A stretch of 64,000 nucleotides of DNA from Stenotrophomonas maltophilia (GCA_009912235.1 WNDS01000003.1:1-64000), one strand, 5' to 3'; counted from the stretch's first letter, positions 36,324-47,337 are shown. Notes: a model not told the origin generated them from the sequence alone. Made by a program: numbers and translations.

Positions 36324-37609
36324 TCAGGCGCCGGCCAGCGCCTGGCCCAGGTCGGCCAGCAGATCATCGATGTGCTCGATGCCGATCGACAGCCGCACGG
36401 TGTCCTCGCTGACACCGGCCTGGGCCAGCTCGGCCGGGTTCAACTGGCGGTGGGTGGTCGACGCCGGTGGGTCGCCAGCGATTTGGCATCGCCCAGATTC
36501 ACCAGCCGGGTGAACAGCTGCAGCGCATCGAGGAAGCGCGCGCCCGCCTCGCGGCCACCGGGCAGCCCGAAGGTCAGCACGCCCGAGCCCTGCCCGCCCA
36601 GGTAGCGCCGGGCCAGGCCGTGTTCGCTGTCGCCGGGCAGCCCGGCGTAGCGCACCCAGGCCGCCTTGCTGTGCGCGGCCAGGAACTCGGCCACCGCACG
36701 TGCGTTGGCGTTGATGCGGTCCATGCGCAACGCCAGCGTTTCGATGCCCTGCAGGATCAGGAACGCGTTGAACGGTGACAGCGCAGCGCCGGTGTTGCGC
36801 AGCGGCACCACGCGCGCACGGCCGATGTAGGCCGCCGGCCCCAGCGCCTCGGTGTAGACCACCCCGTGGTAGCTGGGGTCCGGCTCGTTCAGGCGCGGGA
36901 AGCGCGCGGCATGGGCCTTCCAGTCGAAGCGGCCCGAATCGACGATGGCTCCGCCCAGGCTGGTGCCGTGCCCACCCAGGTACTTGGTCAGCGAATGCAC
37001 CACGATGTCCGCGCCGTGTTCGATCGGCCGCAGCAGGTAGGGCGTAGCCACGGTGTTGTCCACGATCAGCGGCACGCCGGCAGTATGGGCCGCCTCGGCC
37101 AGCGCGGCGATATCGGTGATGTTGCCGCGCGGGTTGCCGATCGATTTGACGAACACCGCCTTGGTGCGCGCGTCGATCAGCGCGGCGAACGACGCCGGGT
37201 CGGCCGGGTCGGCAAAGCGCGTCTGGATGCCGTACTGCGGCAGCGTATGCGCCAGCAGGTTCCAGGTGCCGCCATACAGCGCGCTGGAGGCCACGATGTT
37301 GTCGCCGGCCTCGGCGATGGTCTGCAGTGCATAGGTGATGGCTGCCTGCCCCGATGCCAGCGCCAGCGCACCGATGCCGCCTTCCAACGCCGCCACGCGC
37401 TGCTCCAGCACGTCGGTGGTGGGGTTCATGATGCGGGTGTAGATGTTGCCCTGCACCTTCAGGTCGAACAGGTCCGCCCCGTGCTGGGTATCGTCGAAGG
37501 CATAGGCCACGGTCTGGTAGATCGGTACGGCCACCGCGCGGGTGGTCGGGTCGGGCCGGTAGCCGCCATGCACGGCCAGGGTTTCCAGATGCCACTGCGG
37601 ACCACTCAT
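36324..37609 (-). pseudogene. O-acetylhomoserine sulfhydrylase with C-terminal frameshift
   Basis: This is a PLP enzyme of the Cys/Met metabolism family that would make homocysteine from O-acetylhomoserine and sulfide. The start at 37609 ([20 protein letters not shown]) and the segments [30 protein letters not shown] and [20 protein letters not shown] (with the PLP lysine) are clear. The frame breaks near 36466-36468. Restoring one C gives [20 protein letters not shown] and a normal end ([17 protein letters not shown]), 428 residues in all. As written, the last 48 residues, including part of the substrate-binding region, are lost. Confidence 0.85.
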
Positions 37610-37792
37610 CGACGCCACTCCATGGATTGGGAAAGGCCCACCTTAGGCCAGCCCGGCGTGGCGCCCTGAAAGCCGTTGGTGATCAGCAGACGCCGGCAGG
37701 TTATAAGGTTGGCATCCGTTCAGGTGGGCCTGCAGTCCGGTTGCTAGGCTGCGCCACCAGGGCGCCCCGCTCACTGGCATGGAGGCCGTTGC

Positions 37793-38529
37793 ATGCAGAC
37801 CCTTGTTCCCAGCGCCGCCGGCCACCGCCCTCCGCCGCCACCGCAGGTGCTGCTGGTCGAAGACGACCGCCGCCTGGCCGAACTGATTGGCGACTACCTG
37901 CGCGAGCATGGTTTCGGCGTGCAGCACGTGGCGCGCGGCGATACCGCCAGCGAGGGGCCTGCCGCCAGCACGAACCGCAGCTGGTGCTGCTGGACCTGAT
38001 GCTGCCCGGCCTGGACGGCATCGACGTGTGCCGGCAGATCCGCAGTTTTTCGCAGGTGCCGATCCTGATGCTGACCGCCTGCGAGGACGACGTGGACCAG
38101 GTGCTGGGGCTGGAATCGGGTGCCGATGACTACGTGCTCAAGCCGGTGCAGCCGCGCCTGATACTGGCGCGCCTGCGTGCGTTGCTGCGCCGCCAGTCGA
38201 TCGCCGCCGGCACCGGCAACGGCCGCCTGGTGCACGGCCAGCTGCAGGTGGACCGCACCCAGCGCGAGGTCCACCTGCAGGGGGCACCGGTGGAAGTGGG
38301 TACCACCGAATTCGAGATCCTGTGGCTGCTGACCAGCCAGCCCGGCCAGATCCTGTCGCGCGACCAGATCCTACTGGCGGTGCGCGGCATCGGCTTTGAC
38401 GGGCAGGACCGCAGCGTGGACGTGAGCATCGGCAAGCTGCGCCGCAAGCTCGGCGACGACGCCCGCGAACCGCGCCGTATCAAGACCATCTGGGGCCGCG
38501 GCTACCAGTTCAACCCGGCAGCCTGGTAA
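37793..38529 (+). pseudogene. OmpR-family response regulator with frameshift
   Basis: The receiver domain starts at about residue 18 (QVLLVEDDRRLAELIGDYLR) and has the phosphorylated Asp in LVLLDLMLPGLDG. A winged-helix domain follows (VGTTEFEILWLLTSQPGQIL, VDVSIGKLRRKLGDD). The two halves lie in different frames. One base must be restored near 37953-37958 to give 245 residues. The pair with the following kinase and the MipA-type gene suggests an RstA-like system. The break falls before the phosphorylation site, so the truncated product would be inactive. Confidence 0.8.
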
Positions 38530-38532
38530 GCC

Positions 38533-39822
38533 ATGTTCCGCCTGTTCCTGCGCCTGTGGCTGATCACCGGGTCATGCTTCGTGATCTCCGTGCTCTGCCT
38601 GAACGTGGTGCTCGACCACATCTACGCCCCGACGATGGACAGTGTGTTCATCGACCAGGTGCGCGGCCAGGTCTATGCGCTGCGCAGCGGCCTTTCCGGG
38701 CAGACTGCTGCGCGCCAGCAGGAGCTGCTGCAGCAGTGGCAGCAGCACTACGGCATCGCGCTGCAGCTGCTGGAGACCCCGCCGGAACTGGACGCAGCCG
38801 AACAGCAGGCGCTGCAGCAGCACGGCTTCGTGGTGCGCGACGAATTCGCGCAGGTGCTGATGCCCATCGACGGTGCGCAGGGCCGCTGGCTGCACCTGCA
38901 GCTGCCCGGCGAAATCTCGATGGCCCTGCACATGACCCTGCTCGCCTACGTGGCGATCCTGCTGCTGGTGGGGGCCTGCATCTTCCTGTGGGTGCGCCTG
39001 CTGTGGCGCGACCTGGAAATCCTGCGCGGCCACGCCGGCCGCATCGGTGCCGGCGAACTGCATGCGCGTGCGCAGGTATCGCCACGCTCGCAGATCCGCG
39101 TCATCGTCGAACACTCCAACCGCATGGCCGCGCGCGTGGCCGAACTGGTGCAGCGCCAGCGCGACCTGACCCATGCGCTGTCGCATGAACTGCGCACGCC
39201 GATCGCGCGGCTGTCCTTCGGCCTGGATCTGCTGGAAGGCAGCGATGACCCGCAGCGCCGCCAGCGCCTGGCCGAAGGCCTGCGCGGCGACCTGGAGGAA
39301 CTGAACCAGCTGGTGAGCGAACTGCTGGCCTACGAGCAGCTGGAACAGCCCGGGCAGCAGCCGCCGATGCAGCGCTTCGATGCCGGGCAGTGGCTGCAGG
39401 CGAGCCTGCAGGATGCACAGCGTGATGCCCAGCGCATCGGCCGCCGGCTGCAGGCCAGCGCCACGCCGGCACTGCAGCTGGAAGGCAACCCACGGTAGCT
39501 GCAGCTGGCGCTGAGCAACCTGGTCGGCAACGCCCTGCGCTATGCGCATGCGCGCGTGGAGGTCTCGCTGCTGGCCGAGGATGGCCAGGCCTGCCTGCGC
39601 GTGGACGACGACGGCCCCGGCATTCCCGAAGCCGACCGCGAGAAAGTGCTGCGCCCGTTCACCCGCCTGGACGAAAGCCGCAGCCGCGATACCGGTGGCT
39701 TCGGCCTGGGTCTGGCCATCGTCTGCCGCATCGCGCTGCGCCATGGCGGCGAGCTGCAGGTCAGCCGCAGCCGGCTGGGTGGCGCGCGGCTGGAACTGCG
39801 CTGGCTGCCTGCTGGCACCTGA
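38533..39822 (+). pseudogene. RstB-like sensor histidine kinase interrupted by TAG
   Basis: This is an inner-membrane kinase read as 429 residues through one stop. It has a first helix (LWLITGSCFVISVLCLNVVL), a periplasmic domain of about 100 residues and a second helix (LLAYVAILLLVGACIFLWVR). HAMP and the H-box HALSHELRTPIARLSFGLDL follow. The ATPase domain has the N-box LSNLVGNALRYA, G1 DDDGPGIP and G2 GGFGLGLAIV. A TAG at 39496-39498 lies just before the N-box, so the shortened protein would lack ATP binding. It starts 3 bases after the response regulator stop. Confidence 0.82.
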
Positions 39823-39955
39823 ACACTCGCGCCGCCGTTTACAGTCTTTTACAGTCTGGCAACACCTGTGGTGGAAACCGCCGCGGCCCTGCGTGCAGGA
39901 TTGCGACCCAGCAGCCGACCGGATGTCGCGCTGGATTCCTTCGCAGAGAGCCGCC

Positions 39956-40756
39956 ATGACCCACACCCGCCGTACCGCCGCGCTTCCCTCCCTCATGCTG
40001 CTGGGCCTGCTGGCTGCGCACGCCACCGATACCATCGCCAACCGCTGGACCCAGCAGGTCACCGTCGGTGGCGGCGTCGCCCCGCGCTTCAGCGGCAGCG
40101 AGGACTACCAGGTCGTGCCGATGCTGTCGTACGAGGCGACCTCCCCCGGGGGCTGGTTTCTCGGTACGGGTGGCATTGGCTGGAGTACGAGCATCGACGG
40201 ACGCACGACCCTGCGCAGCTATGTTTCGGCCAGTAGCAGCCGTCGCGACAAGGATGCGTTCCTTGAGGGCTCCGACCATCTCCGTGGCATGGGCCACATC
40301 CGTAGCCGTGTCATGGTCGGCGTGGCTGCTGCCTACGTGATTGGCGGCGCTGTGCTGAGCACCACGCTGCAGTACACCCCGCGTGACAGCGACCGCGGCG
40401 ACAACGGCCTGGCCACCACCCAGGTGCTGCTGGCCGCCGAAGTGCCGCTGTTCCCGCTGGCCGGCGGCCAGCTGAGCGTCACCGCTTCGGCGGAGTACGG
40501 CAACCAGGGCTACCTGCAGACCTGGTACGGCGTCAGCGCCGCGCAGTCGGCCAGCTCGAAGTTCCAGCGCTTCACCCCGAAGGCCGGCTTCACCAGCGCC
40601 GGGCTGGGGCTGACCTGGCGCCACGTCATCAGCGACCGCAGCGACTGGTACATCAGCGCCGAAGGCGCGCGCCTGATGGGCGACGCCGCCGACAGCCCGA
40701 TCGTGCAGAAGGCCAACCAGTTCACCATGATCAGCGGCTACAGCCGCCGCTTCTGA
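39956..40756 (+). CDS. MipA/OmpV family outer membrane protein
   Basis: This 266-residue beta-barrel protein belongs to the MltA-interacting protein family. The segments VTVGGGVAPRFSGSEDYQVV and VPMLSYEA at the N-terminus and the terminal phenylalanine are typical. The start at 39956 gives a short signal-like segment (LPSLMLLGLLAAHA). It follows the RstAB-like kinase by 133 bases. MipA genes often sit with such two-component pairs, so it may be their target. Confidence 0.82.
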   Translation: MTHTRRTAALPSLMLLGLLAAHATDTIANRWTQQVTVGGGVAPRFSGSEDYQVVPMLSYEATSPGGWFLGTGGIGWSTSIDGRTTLRSYVSASSSRRDKDAFLEGSDHLRGMGHIRSRVMVGVAAAYVIGGAVLSTTLQYTPRDSDRGDNGLATTQVLLAAEVPLFPLAGGQLSVTASAEYGNQGYLQTWYGVSAAQSASSKFQRFTPKAGFTSAGLGLTWRHVISDRSDWYISAEGARLMGDAADSPIVQKANQFTMISGYSRRF

Positions 40757-40773
40757 GGCCTTGAGCAGGCCGC

Positions 40774-40800
40774 CAGGTGCCGGCTTCTCGCCGGCACCTG
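40774..40800. terminator. Bidirectional hairpin between mipA-like gene and clpB
   Basis: A perfect 11-base-pair stem (CAGGTGCCGGC at 40774-40784 and GCCGGCACCTG at 40790-40800, loop TTCTC) lies between the convergent stops. It is a plausible terminator for both. Confidence 0.6.
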
Positions 40801-40808
40801 CCACGGCA

Positions 40809-43394
40809 TCACGCGGTCTGGAACGCCAGCTGGCCGCCGTGTGCATCCACCGCGATCGTATCGCCGGTACTGAACGCACCGGACAGGATCTTCTGCGCCA
40901 GCGGATTCTCCAGCTGCGCCTGGATCGCACGCTTCAGCGGCCGCGCACCGTAGACCGGGTCGAAGCCCACGTTGCCCAGCAGGTCGAAGGCCGCATCGGA
41001 CACCTGCAGCTTCAGGCCACGCTCGCCCAGGCGCTTTTCCAGCCCACGCATCTGGATGCGCGCGATCTGCTTGATCTGCTGCTTGTCCAGCGGGTGGAAC
41101 ACCACGATGTCGTCCAGCCGGTTGATGAATTCCGGGCGGAAGTGCGCCTGCACCACGCCCATCACCGCCGCCTTCATCTGCGTGTAGGCCTCCGGGCTGT
41201 CATCGCCGCTCATGTCCTGGATCTGGTGCGAGCCCAGGTTCGAGGTCATCACGATGACGGTGTTGCGGAAGTCCGCCGTGCGGCCCTGGCCATCGGTCAG
41301 GCGGCCATCGTCCAACACCTGCAGCAGGATGTTGAACACATCGGTGTGCACCTTCTCCACCTCGTCCAGCAGGATCAGCGAATACGGCCGGCGGCGCACC
41401 GCCTCGGTCAGGTAGCCGCCTTCCTCGTAGCCCACGTAGCCCGGGGGCGCACCGATCAGTCGCGCCACGCTGTGCTTTTCCATGAACTCGCTCATGTCGA
41501 TGCGGATCATCGCATCGGCGCTGTCGAACAGGAATTCGGCCAGCGACTTACACAGCTCGGTCTTGCCCACGCCGGTGGGGCCCAGGAACAGGAACGAGCC
41601 GCCGGGCCGGTTCGGATCGGACAGGCCCGCACGCGAACGGCGCACCGCATCGGACACCACGCGGATCGCCTCTTCCTGGCCGACCACGCGGTTGTGCAGC
41701 ACCTCTTCCATGCGCAGCAGCTTGTCACGCTCGCCTTCGAGCATCTTGTTGACCGGAATGCCGGTCCAGCGCGAGACGACCTCAGCAATCTCCTCGTCGG
41801 TCACCCGGTCCTGCACCAGCTTGAAATCGTTGTTCTCCGCTTCCTGCGCGGCCTCCAGCTGCTTTTCCAGCTGCGGCAGCTGGCCGTACTGGATTTCGCT
41901 CATGCGTGCGAAATCCTGCCGGCGCTGCGCAGACTCCAGCTCCTGGCGGGCCTGCTCGATCTTTTCCTTGATGCGGGTGGCACCCTGGAGGGCGGCCTTT
42001 TCCGATTTCCACACTTCGTTGAGGTCGGAGAACTCGCGCTCCAGCGCGTCGATATCGTTCTCCAGGTCGGCCAGGCGCTGGCGCGAGGCATCGTCCTTTT
42101 CCTTCTTCAGCATCTCGCGCTGGATCTTGAGCTGGATGACGCGACGCTCAAGACGGTCCAGTTCCTCCGGCTTGGAATCGATCTCCATGCGCAGGCGCGA
42201 GGCGGCCTCGTCCATCAGGTCGATGGCCTTGTCCGGCAGCTGGCGGTCGGTGATGTAGCGGTTGGAGAGCGTGGCGGCGGCCACGATGGCCGGGTCGGTG
42301 ATCTCCACGCCATGGTGCACGGCGTACTTTTCCTTCAGCCCGCGCAGGATGGCGATGGTGTCCTCCACGCTGGGCTCGCCCACCACCACTTTCTGGAAGC
42401 GGCGCTCCAGCGCGGCATCCTTCTCGATGTACTTGCGGTACTCATCCAGCGTGGTGGCGCCGACGCAGTGCAGCTCGCCGCGTGCCAGCGCCGGCTTGAG
42501 CATGTTGCCCGCATCCATCGCGCCGTCGGCCTTGCCCGCGCCCACCATGGTGTGCAGCTCGTCGATGAACAGGATGATCTGCCCTTCGCTCTTGGCCAGG
42601 TCGTTCAGCACGCCCTTCAGGCGCTCTTCGAATTCGCCGCGGAACTTGGTGCCGGCGATCAGCGCGCCCATGTCCAGCGACAGCACGCGCTTGCCGCGCA
42701 GGCCTTCGGGCACTTCGTCGTTGACGATGCGCTGGGCCAGGCCCTCCACGATCGCGGTCTTGCCCACGCCCGGTTCGCCGATCAGCACCGGATTGTTCTT
42801 GGTGCGGCGCTGCAGGACCTGGATGGTGCGGCGGATCTCCTCATCGCGGCCGATCACCGGGTCCAGCTTGCCGCTCTCGGCGCGCGCGGTCAGGTCGATG
42901 GTGTACTTTTCCAGCGCCTGGCGCTGTTCCTCGGCACTTTCCGACTGCACGCTCTCGCCGCCACGCAGCTTGTCGATGGCGGTCTGCAGCCGTGCCTTGT
43001 CAGCACCGGCCGCACGCAGCGCCATGCCCAGCGTGCCGCCGTCTTCCAACGCGGCCAGCACCAACCATTCGCTGGCAATGAAGGCATCGCCGTTCTGCTG
43101 GGCCAGCTTGTCGGTCTGGTTCAGCAGGCGCCCCAGGTCATTGCCCAGCGAAACGCTGCCGGCCTGCCCGGACACCTTCGGCAGCGCGTCCAGCGCCTCG
43201 GTCAGGCGCTCGCGCAGCACCGGCACGTTCACGCCGGCCTGGGCCAGCAACGGGCGCGTGCTGCCACCCTGCTGGTCCAGCAGCGCGCTGAACAGGTGTA
43301 CCGGTTCGATGATGCTGTTGTCGCGGCCCACGGCCAGCGACTGTGCGTCGGCCAGCGCCTGCTGGAAACGCGAGGTGAGCTTGTCCATCCGCAT
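40809..43394 (-). CDS. clpB: Protein disaggregase ClpB
   Basis: ClpB is a hexameric AAA+ chaperone that rescues aggregated proteins with DnaK. The 861-residue length is normal. The N-terminal Clp repeat domain ([20 protein letters not shown]) is followed by NBD1 with Walker [16 protein letters not shown] and the coiled-coil middle domain (about 410-520). NBD2 has [19 protein letters not shown] sigma-32 type promoter lies just upstream, so heat induction is expected. Confidence 0.97.
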   Translation of the reverse strand: MRMDKLTSRFQQALADAQSLAVGRDNSIIEPVHLFSALLDQQGGSTRPLLAQAGVNVPVLRERLTEALDALPKVSGQAGSVSLGNDLGRLLNQTDKLAQQNGDAFIASEWLVLAALEDGGTLGMALRAAGADKARLQTAIDKLRGGESVQSESAEEQRQALEKYTIDLTARAESGKLDPVIGRDEEIRRTIQVLQRRTKNNPVLIGEPGVGKTAIVEGLAQRIVNDEVPEGLRGKRVLSLDMGALIAGTKFRGEFEERLKGVLNDLAKSEGQIILFIDELHTMVGAGKADGAMDAGNMLKPALARGELHCVGATTLDEYRKYIEKDAALERRFQKVVVGEPSVEDTIAILRGLKEKYAVHHGVEITDPAIVAAATLSNRYITDRQLPDKAIDLMDEAASRLRMEIDSKPEELDRLERRVIQLKIQREMLKKEKDDASRQRLADLENDIDALEREFSDLNEVWKSEKAALQGATRIKEKIEQARQELESAQRRQDFARMSEIQYGQLPQLEKQLEAAQEAENNDFKLVQDRVTDEEIAEVVSRWTGIPVNKMLEGERDKLLRMEEVLHNRVVGQEEAIRVVSDAVRRSRAGLSDPNRPGGSFLFLGPTGVGKTELCKSLAEFLFDSADAMIRIDMSEFMEKHSVARLIGAPPGYVGYEEGGYLTEAVRRRPYSLILLDEVEKVHTDVFNILLQVLDDGRLTDGQGRTADFRNTVIVMTSNLGSHQIQDMSGDDSPEAYTQMKAAVMGVVQAHFRPEFINRLDDIVVFHPLDKQQIKQIARIQMRGLEKRLGERGLKLQVSDAAFDLLGNVGFDPVYGARPLKRAIQAQLENPLAQKILSGAFSTGDTIAVDAHGGQLAFQTA

Positions 43395-43445
43395 TGCGAA
43401 ACCTCATCGGTCATCAAGGGCCGGCCCGCGCCGGCGATGCTGGAA

Positions 43446-43473
43446 AGATGCGGTTGCCCACCCCGGTTTCAAG
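43446..43473 (-). promoter_or_regulatory. Sigma-32 heat-shock promoter of clpB
   Basis: On the minus strand CTTGAAA (complement of 43467-43473) is a perfect heat-shock -35 box. CCGCATCT (complement of 43446-43453) matches the CCCCATNT -10 box with one mismatch, at a 13-base spacing. It lies about 50 bases upstream of the clpB ATG. Confidence 0.75.
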
Positions 43474-43589
43474 GGTGGCCGCGACAGCATCCCCGGCCTG
43501 GTCAGCCTGCGGCCAGCATGCCGCACCGCGCGTAGGCGGCGCGTTGATCCAACGCAATCACGCCGCCCCGCCGCGCCGATGCGCCCGGC

Positions 43590-44945
43590 TCAGCCCTGCG
43601 GCGGTGCCGGAACGGCTGGGGCCGGCGGTGGTGCCTGCGGCCGCGGCGGCAGCAGCGGCGCCTGCGGTACCGGCACCGGGCAACCATAGCTGCTGGCCAC
43701 GTCCATGTAGAAGCTGTAGCGCTGGGTGCCGGCGAAGCCCGCCCGCCAGTCGGGGTTGAACAGTTCGCCCGGCACCAGGGTCAGGTCCACCGGCAGGTTC
43801 AGGACTTCATCACCGATCATCACCGGCGTGGAGGCCTCCACGTACTGCACGTCCTCGGCGCCATTGGTGGTGATGATGTTCTTGCGGCGCTGCACCTGCG
43901 TCGGCGGCGGGTTGGGCATGATGCCGCGCGGCTGGAACGCACCGTTGAAGCCGGTATCCACGCGGATCAGCACGCTCTCCTTGCCGCTGCGGATCGGGTA
44001 GCGCATCTCGTAGGCACCGCCCCACAGCGTGGACACGGTGGCCATGCGCCGGGTACACGGCACCGGCGTGGCCGTGGCCTGCACCGCCAGCGCATCCTTG
44101 TTGATGCGCACCCGGCCCAGCGCGCGCAGCACGTCCAGGCCGATACGCGGAAGGTCATCCTCGCCCAGCACCTCGAAGGACACCTGGCGCACGTCCAGCT
44201 CGCCGATGGCCAGATCCACCGGCGCGGCCAGCGCAAACCGCTGCTTGCCCTGCGTGTCCGCCGCGATGAAGCCCTCGGTCAGTGCCAGGCCCAGTTCGGT
44301 GGCAAGCCGCCGGCCGATGCGCGAACGCGCCGCACCGGTGTCCAGGTGCACCCGCAGATCGCGTTCACCGCTGGCGGTGCGCACCTGCAGGTTGATCGTG
44401 GGCAGCTCGTTCTGCAGCTGGATCGGCACGCTGACATCGGCTGGCGGCGCCGCCACGGCCAGCGCACTGCGCGGCCACTCGACGAAACGCTCGAAGCTGG
44501 GCGCCATCACCTCCACCACATAGGCCGAGGCCGCCGGCCCGGTCAGCAGCGGCCGTACATCGCGGTCGAACAGGCCGCGTACCGTCTGCATCTGCCGCGC
44601 CCAGCCGGCAATATCACCCTGCAGCAGCGCATTGCCGGCCAGCGTGGACGCGCACAGGTAGGCCACGCCCTTGACCGACGCAGCCGGTTCATCGGCTACC
44701 GACGACAGGCACTGGCGCGCCGCCTCGCTGGATTTGTCCAGCTCACCGCGTACGCGGAAGTAGCCGGCGGTACCCAGCTGGCCCTTCGCGCCCTTGGCCT
44801 GGCCCATCGCCTGCAGCGCACCCAGTTTGGCGTGGCGCACGCCGCCGGTGTAACCGTAGGAATCGTTGATGTCACCCGGGTGTGGTGCTGCCGAGGCGCT
44901 CAGCGCCACCAGCAGCACACCCATGCCCACACCTGCCTTGTGCAT
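43590..44945 (-). CDS. Secreted retropepsin-like protein with two DTG motifs
   Basis: This 451-residue protein has a signal peptide (ending ASAA near residue 20), a helical region to about 160, and two retropepsin-like lobes. The first has [13 protein letters not shown] (DTG at 202-204) and the second [13 protein letters not shown] (DTG at 330-332). The C-terminus is a Pro/Ala-rich tail. Bacterial aspartyl protease-like proteins usually show one D-T/S-G per chain and dimerise. Two in one chain would allow a pepsin-like monomer. Protease activity is not proven, and the partner Gly motifs after each lobe are weak. Confidence 0.7.
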   Translation of the reverse strand: MHKAGVGMGVLLVALSASAAPHPGDINDSYGYTGGVRHAKLGALQAMGQAKGAKGQLGTAGYFRVRGELDKSSEAARQCLSSVADEPAASVKGVAYLCASTLAGNALLQGDIAGWARQMQTVRGLFDRDVRPLLTGPAASAYVVEVMAPSFERFVEWPRSALAVAAPPADVSVPIQLQNELPTINLQVRTASGERDLRVHLDTGAARSRIGRRLATELGLALTEGFIAADTQGKQRFALAAPVDLAIGELDVRQVSFEVLGEDDLPRIGLDVLRALGRVRINKDALAVQATATPVPCTRRMATVSTLWGGAYEMRYPIRSGKESVLIRVDTGFNGAFQPRGIMPNPPPTQVQRRKNIITTNGAEDVQYVEASTPVMIGDEVLNLPVDLTLVPGELFNPDWRAGFAGTQRYSFYMDVASSYGCPVPVPQAPLLPPRPQAPPPAPAVPAPPQG

Positions 44946-45010
44946 CCGGTTACTCCTGTCTACCCGAACCCCGAAGCTAGCACGATCGCGATGACAGCCC
45001 TGCGGCCCCG

Positions 45011-45832
45011 TCAGCCGCGGGTGACCGCGCTGCGGATCGCGCGCAGCTGCTGCTTCACCGCGCGTTCCTGCTGCAGGTCCAGGCGCAGCAGCGCCTTCTG
45101 CCCGACCGAGCGCGACTGCAGCGCCGGATCGGCGAAGCGGTAACGGCCGCGTTCATCGCGTTCAACCGCCAGCGGGCGCGCCGGTTCCGGTGTTGCCAGC
45201 AGGTGGTCGATCAACTGGACCAGGCGGTCGTTGAAGTAGGCGTCACGGCGGCCCAGCTCGGCATAGGTCTTCTGCACCAGCGGGTAGAAGCGCACATAGG
45301 CCTTGCCCACGGCGTCGGCATCGGCGGCGGTGAACGCCTTCACGTAGGGCGCATAGCGCGCGGCGTTGGCGGCGGCGATCCGCTCGCTGCCGTCTGCGTC
45401 CGCGGCCGCTTCCACCTGCAGGCTGCCCGGCAACGGCCGCACCGCCAGCACCGTGGAGGGCACGCTGGGCTTGTCCAGGTTGTCGATATGGCTGACCAGA
45501 CGCTGGATCAGGAATTCGCGCATCAGCGGCGCCAGCGCGCCCTCGCCCGGGAACAGCGTACCCAGCGCCTCCCACGCGGCTGCGTCGCTGTCAGCCAGCT
45601 TCGGCAGCGCCGGGTCGGCGGCCGCTTCGGTGTCCAGCGGGTGCTGTACCGGCGGCGGCGTGGGCGCGGGTGGCGAGCTGCCGGCCGGTGCTGTTGCGGG
45701 CGCGTCGGCGGCCGCCACGGTGGGCGGTGGCGCTTCAGCGTGCCCGAACGAATCGCGGAACAACCACGCGCCCGCACCACCAATCACCACCAGCCCGACC
45801 ACCCAGGGCCATACCGCTTTTCCATTCTGCAT
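45011..45832 (-). CDS. DUF3014 family membrane-anchored protein
   Basis: This 273-residue protein starts at 45832 (MQNGKAVWPWVVGLVVIGGA), with a single N-terminal transmembrane helix. A Pro/Ala-rich linker and a periplasmic helical domain follow (APLMREFLIQRLVSHIDNLD, FYPLVQKTYAELGRRDAYFN, LIDHLLATPEPARPLAVERD). I recognise this as DUF3014, of unknown function. It precedes the DTG protein on the same strand, separated by a short gap. Confidence 0.8.
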   Translation of the reverse strand: MQNGKAVWPWVVGLVVIGGAGAWLFRDSFGHAEAPPPTVAAADAPATAPAGSSPPAPTPPPVQHPLDTEAAADPALPKLADSDAAAWEALGTLFPGEGALAPLMREFLIQRLVSHIDNLDKPSVPSTVLAVRPLPGSLQVEAAADADGSERIAAANAARYAPYVKAFTAADADAVGKAYVRFYPLVQKTYAELGRRDAYFNDRLVQLIDHLLATPEPARPLAVERDERGRYRFADPALQSRSVGQKALLRLDLQQERAVKQQLRAIRSAVTRG

Positions 45833-45984
45833 GATGTCGTACCTCCTCACGTCTGCTGCATGGACACAGTGTGACCCCTGCATGGCCGGACGGTTCCCCC
45901 CTCGTTCGGGCTACGTTCGGGTTGCACGTTGACAGCATGCTGCGCACGGAGCCCAATGCCGTGTCCCTGCAATGGAGTGCCTGC

Positions 45985-46485
45985 ATGCTGCTGCGTACCG
46001 AACCCGTGCCCTTCCGCATCAGCACGGTCGACCTGAGCCTGCTCTATCGCGAACAGGATCTCAGCGCAAAGGTTCACGTGGAAGCACAATCACTGGCCGA
46101 CTACGAAGCCCGCACCGGCCTGCACTACCGTACGCTGCAGGTGTGGTTCGAGGGCGTGCATGAGGCACGCTGCCGGGGAGGCAACTTCGATGAGATGCAC
46201 CACGGCGATATCCAGCTGGAACAGACACCTGCCGATGAGATCCAGCACTGGCGTGATACCGGCCACTGCCCGTTTTCCGGCCTGTACCGGGCGCTCGAAC
46301 ACCCGGGCCTGGCGGCCCTTCGCGCGCATTACGATCCGCGCGGCCTGCGCGACCTGCAGCTGTTCATCCTGACCGGTAACGACAGCTACCTGGAAATTCT
46401 GGCCACGGGCTACCGTTACGCGTTGGCCGATACGCTCAACCGCCAGGACACCCTCACCATCGGCCCCAGCGCACCGCCCGGTTGA
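45985..46485 (+). CDS. Conserved hypothetical cytoplasmic protein
   Basis: This 166-residue protein, if started at ATG 45985 (MLLRTEPVPFRISTVDLSLL), is soluble and acidic. It has segments such as YREQDLSAKVHVEAQSLADY and FDEMHHGDIQLEQTPADEIQ. In-frame ATGs at 45937 and 45871 are also possible, but the sequence before 45985 looks non-coding. No family is recognised. It is divergent from the DUF3014 gene. Confidence 0.55.
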   Translation: MLLRTEPVPFRISTVDLSLLYREQDLSAKVHVEAQSLADYEARTGLHYRTLQVWFEGVHEARCRGGNFDEMHHGDIQLEQTPADEIQHWRDTGHCPFSGLYRALEHPGLAALRAHYDPRGLRDLQLFILTGNDSYLEILATGYRYALADTLNRQDTLTIGPSAPPG

Positions 46486-46575
46486 TTGCCTGCTGGCTGA
46501 ACCGTGCAGCCGAATGATCACGTGAGCTTTGCGCGCCACGCGCGAGGCTGTGGGCCTGCCTTCCGGAGAATTCCC

Positions 46576-47286
46576 ATGCAGTACGCCCTGTACTACTGGA
46601 CCGGCATCCAGGGCCGTGGCAAATTCATCCGCCTGGCGCTGGAAGATGCCGGTGCCGATTACATCGAAATGGCACGCGTGCACGGCGATGCGGTGATGGA
46701 TGCCTTCCTGGAGGGGCACGCGGAGGGCCCGCAGCCGTTCGCGCCGCCGTTCCTGAAGGCAGGCCGGCAGGTGTTCGCACAGGTGGCGGCCATCCTCGAT
46801 TTCCTCGGGCCAACGCTGGACCTGGTGCCGCAGGCCGCCTCGCGGCGCATGCAGGCGCTGCAGCTGCAGCTGACCCTCGCCGATCTGGTGGCCGAAGTGC
46901 ACGACACCCACCACCCCATTGCCGCCTCCAAGTACTACGACGAGCAGAAGGCCGAAGCCCGCGCACGCGCCGCCTCGATGCGCGGCGAGCGGCTGCCGAA
47001 GTTCCTCGGCTATTTCGAGCAGGTGCTCAAGGCCAACGGCGGCCGCCACCCGCTGCGCAAGCACTCGTACGTGGACCTGTCGCTGTTCCAGCTGCTGAGC
47101 GGGCTGGACTACATGTTCCCGCGCCGCATGCAGGCACTGTGGCCGTCGCTGCCCCTGCTGCGTGCGTTGAAGGACCGCGTCGAGCAGCGGCCGAACATCG
47201 CCGCCTACCTGGCCTCGGAACGGCGGCTGGCGTTCAACACCAACGGCATCTTCCGGCACTACCCAGAGCTGGATGGCGAGGCCTGA
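46576..47286 (+). CDS. Glutathione S-transferase family protein
   Basis: This 236-residue protein has a thioredoxin-like N-terminal domain (YALYYWTGIQGRGKFIRLAL) in which an early Tyr could activate glutathione. An all-helical C-terminal domain follows (LADLVAEVHDTHHPIAASKY, SYVDLSLFQLLSGLDYMFPR). The pattern resembles the sigma/alpha-like bacterial GSTs. The start at 46576 follows GGAGAA at a normal distance, and an upstream in-frame start is not needed. The substrate is unknown. Confidence 0.85.
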   Translation: MQYALYYWTGIQGRGKFIRLALEDAGADYIEMARVHGDAVMDAFLEGHAEGPQPFAPPFLKAGRQVFAQVAAILDFLGPTLDLVPQAASRRMQALQLQLTLADLVAEVHDTHHPIAASKYYDEQKAEARARAASMRGERLPKFLGYFEQVLKANGGRHPLRKHSYVDLSLFQLLSGLDYMFPRRMQALWPSLPLLRALKDRVEQRPNIAAYLASERRLAFNTNGIFRHYPELDGEA

Positions 47287-47337
47287 CGCGCGGCGGAGGT
47301 GGGCGGTACCCTCATGAACGTGGGACGTCTGCTGCAG

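Noticed and set aside
40761..43535. Plus-strand open frame of 924 codons opposite clpB
   Set aside because: It mirrors the clpB reading frame and has no motif of its own.
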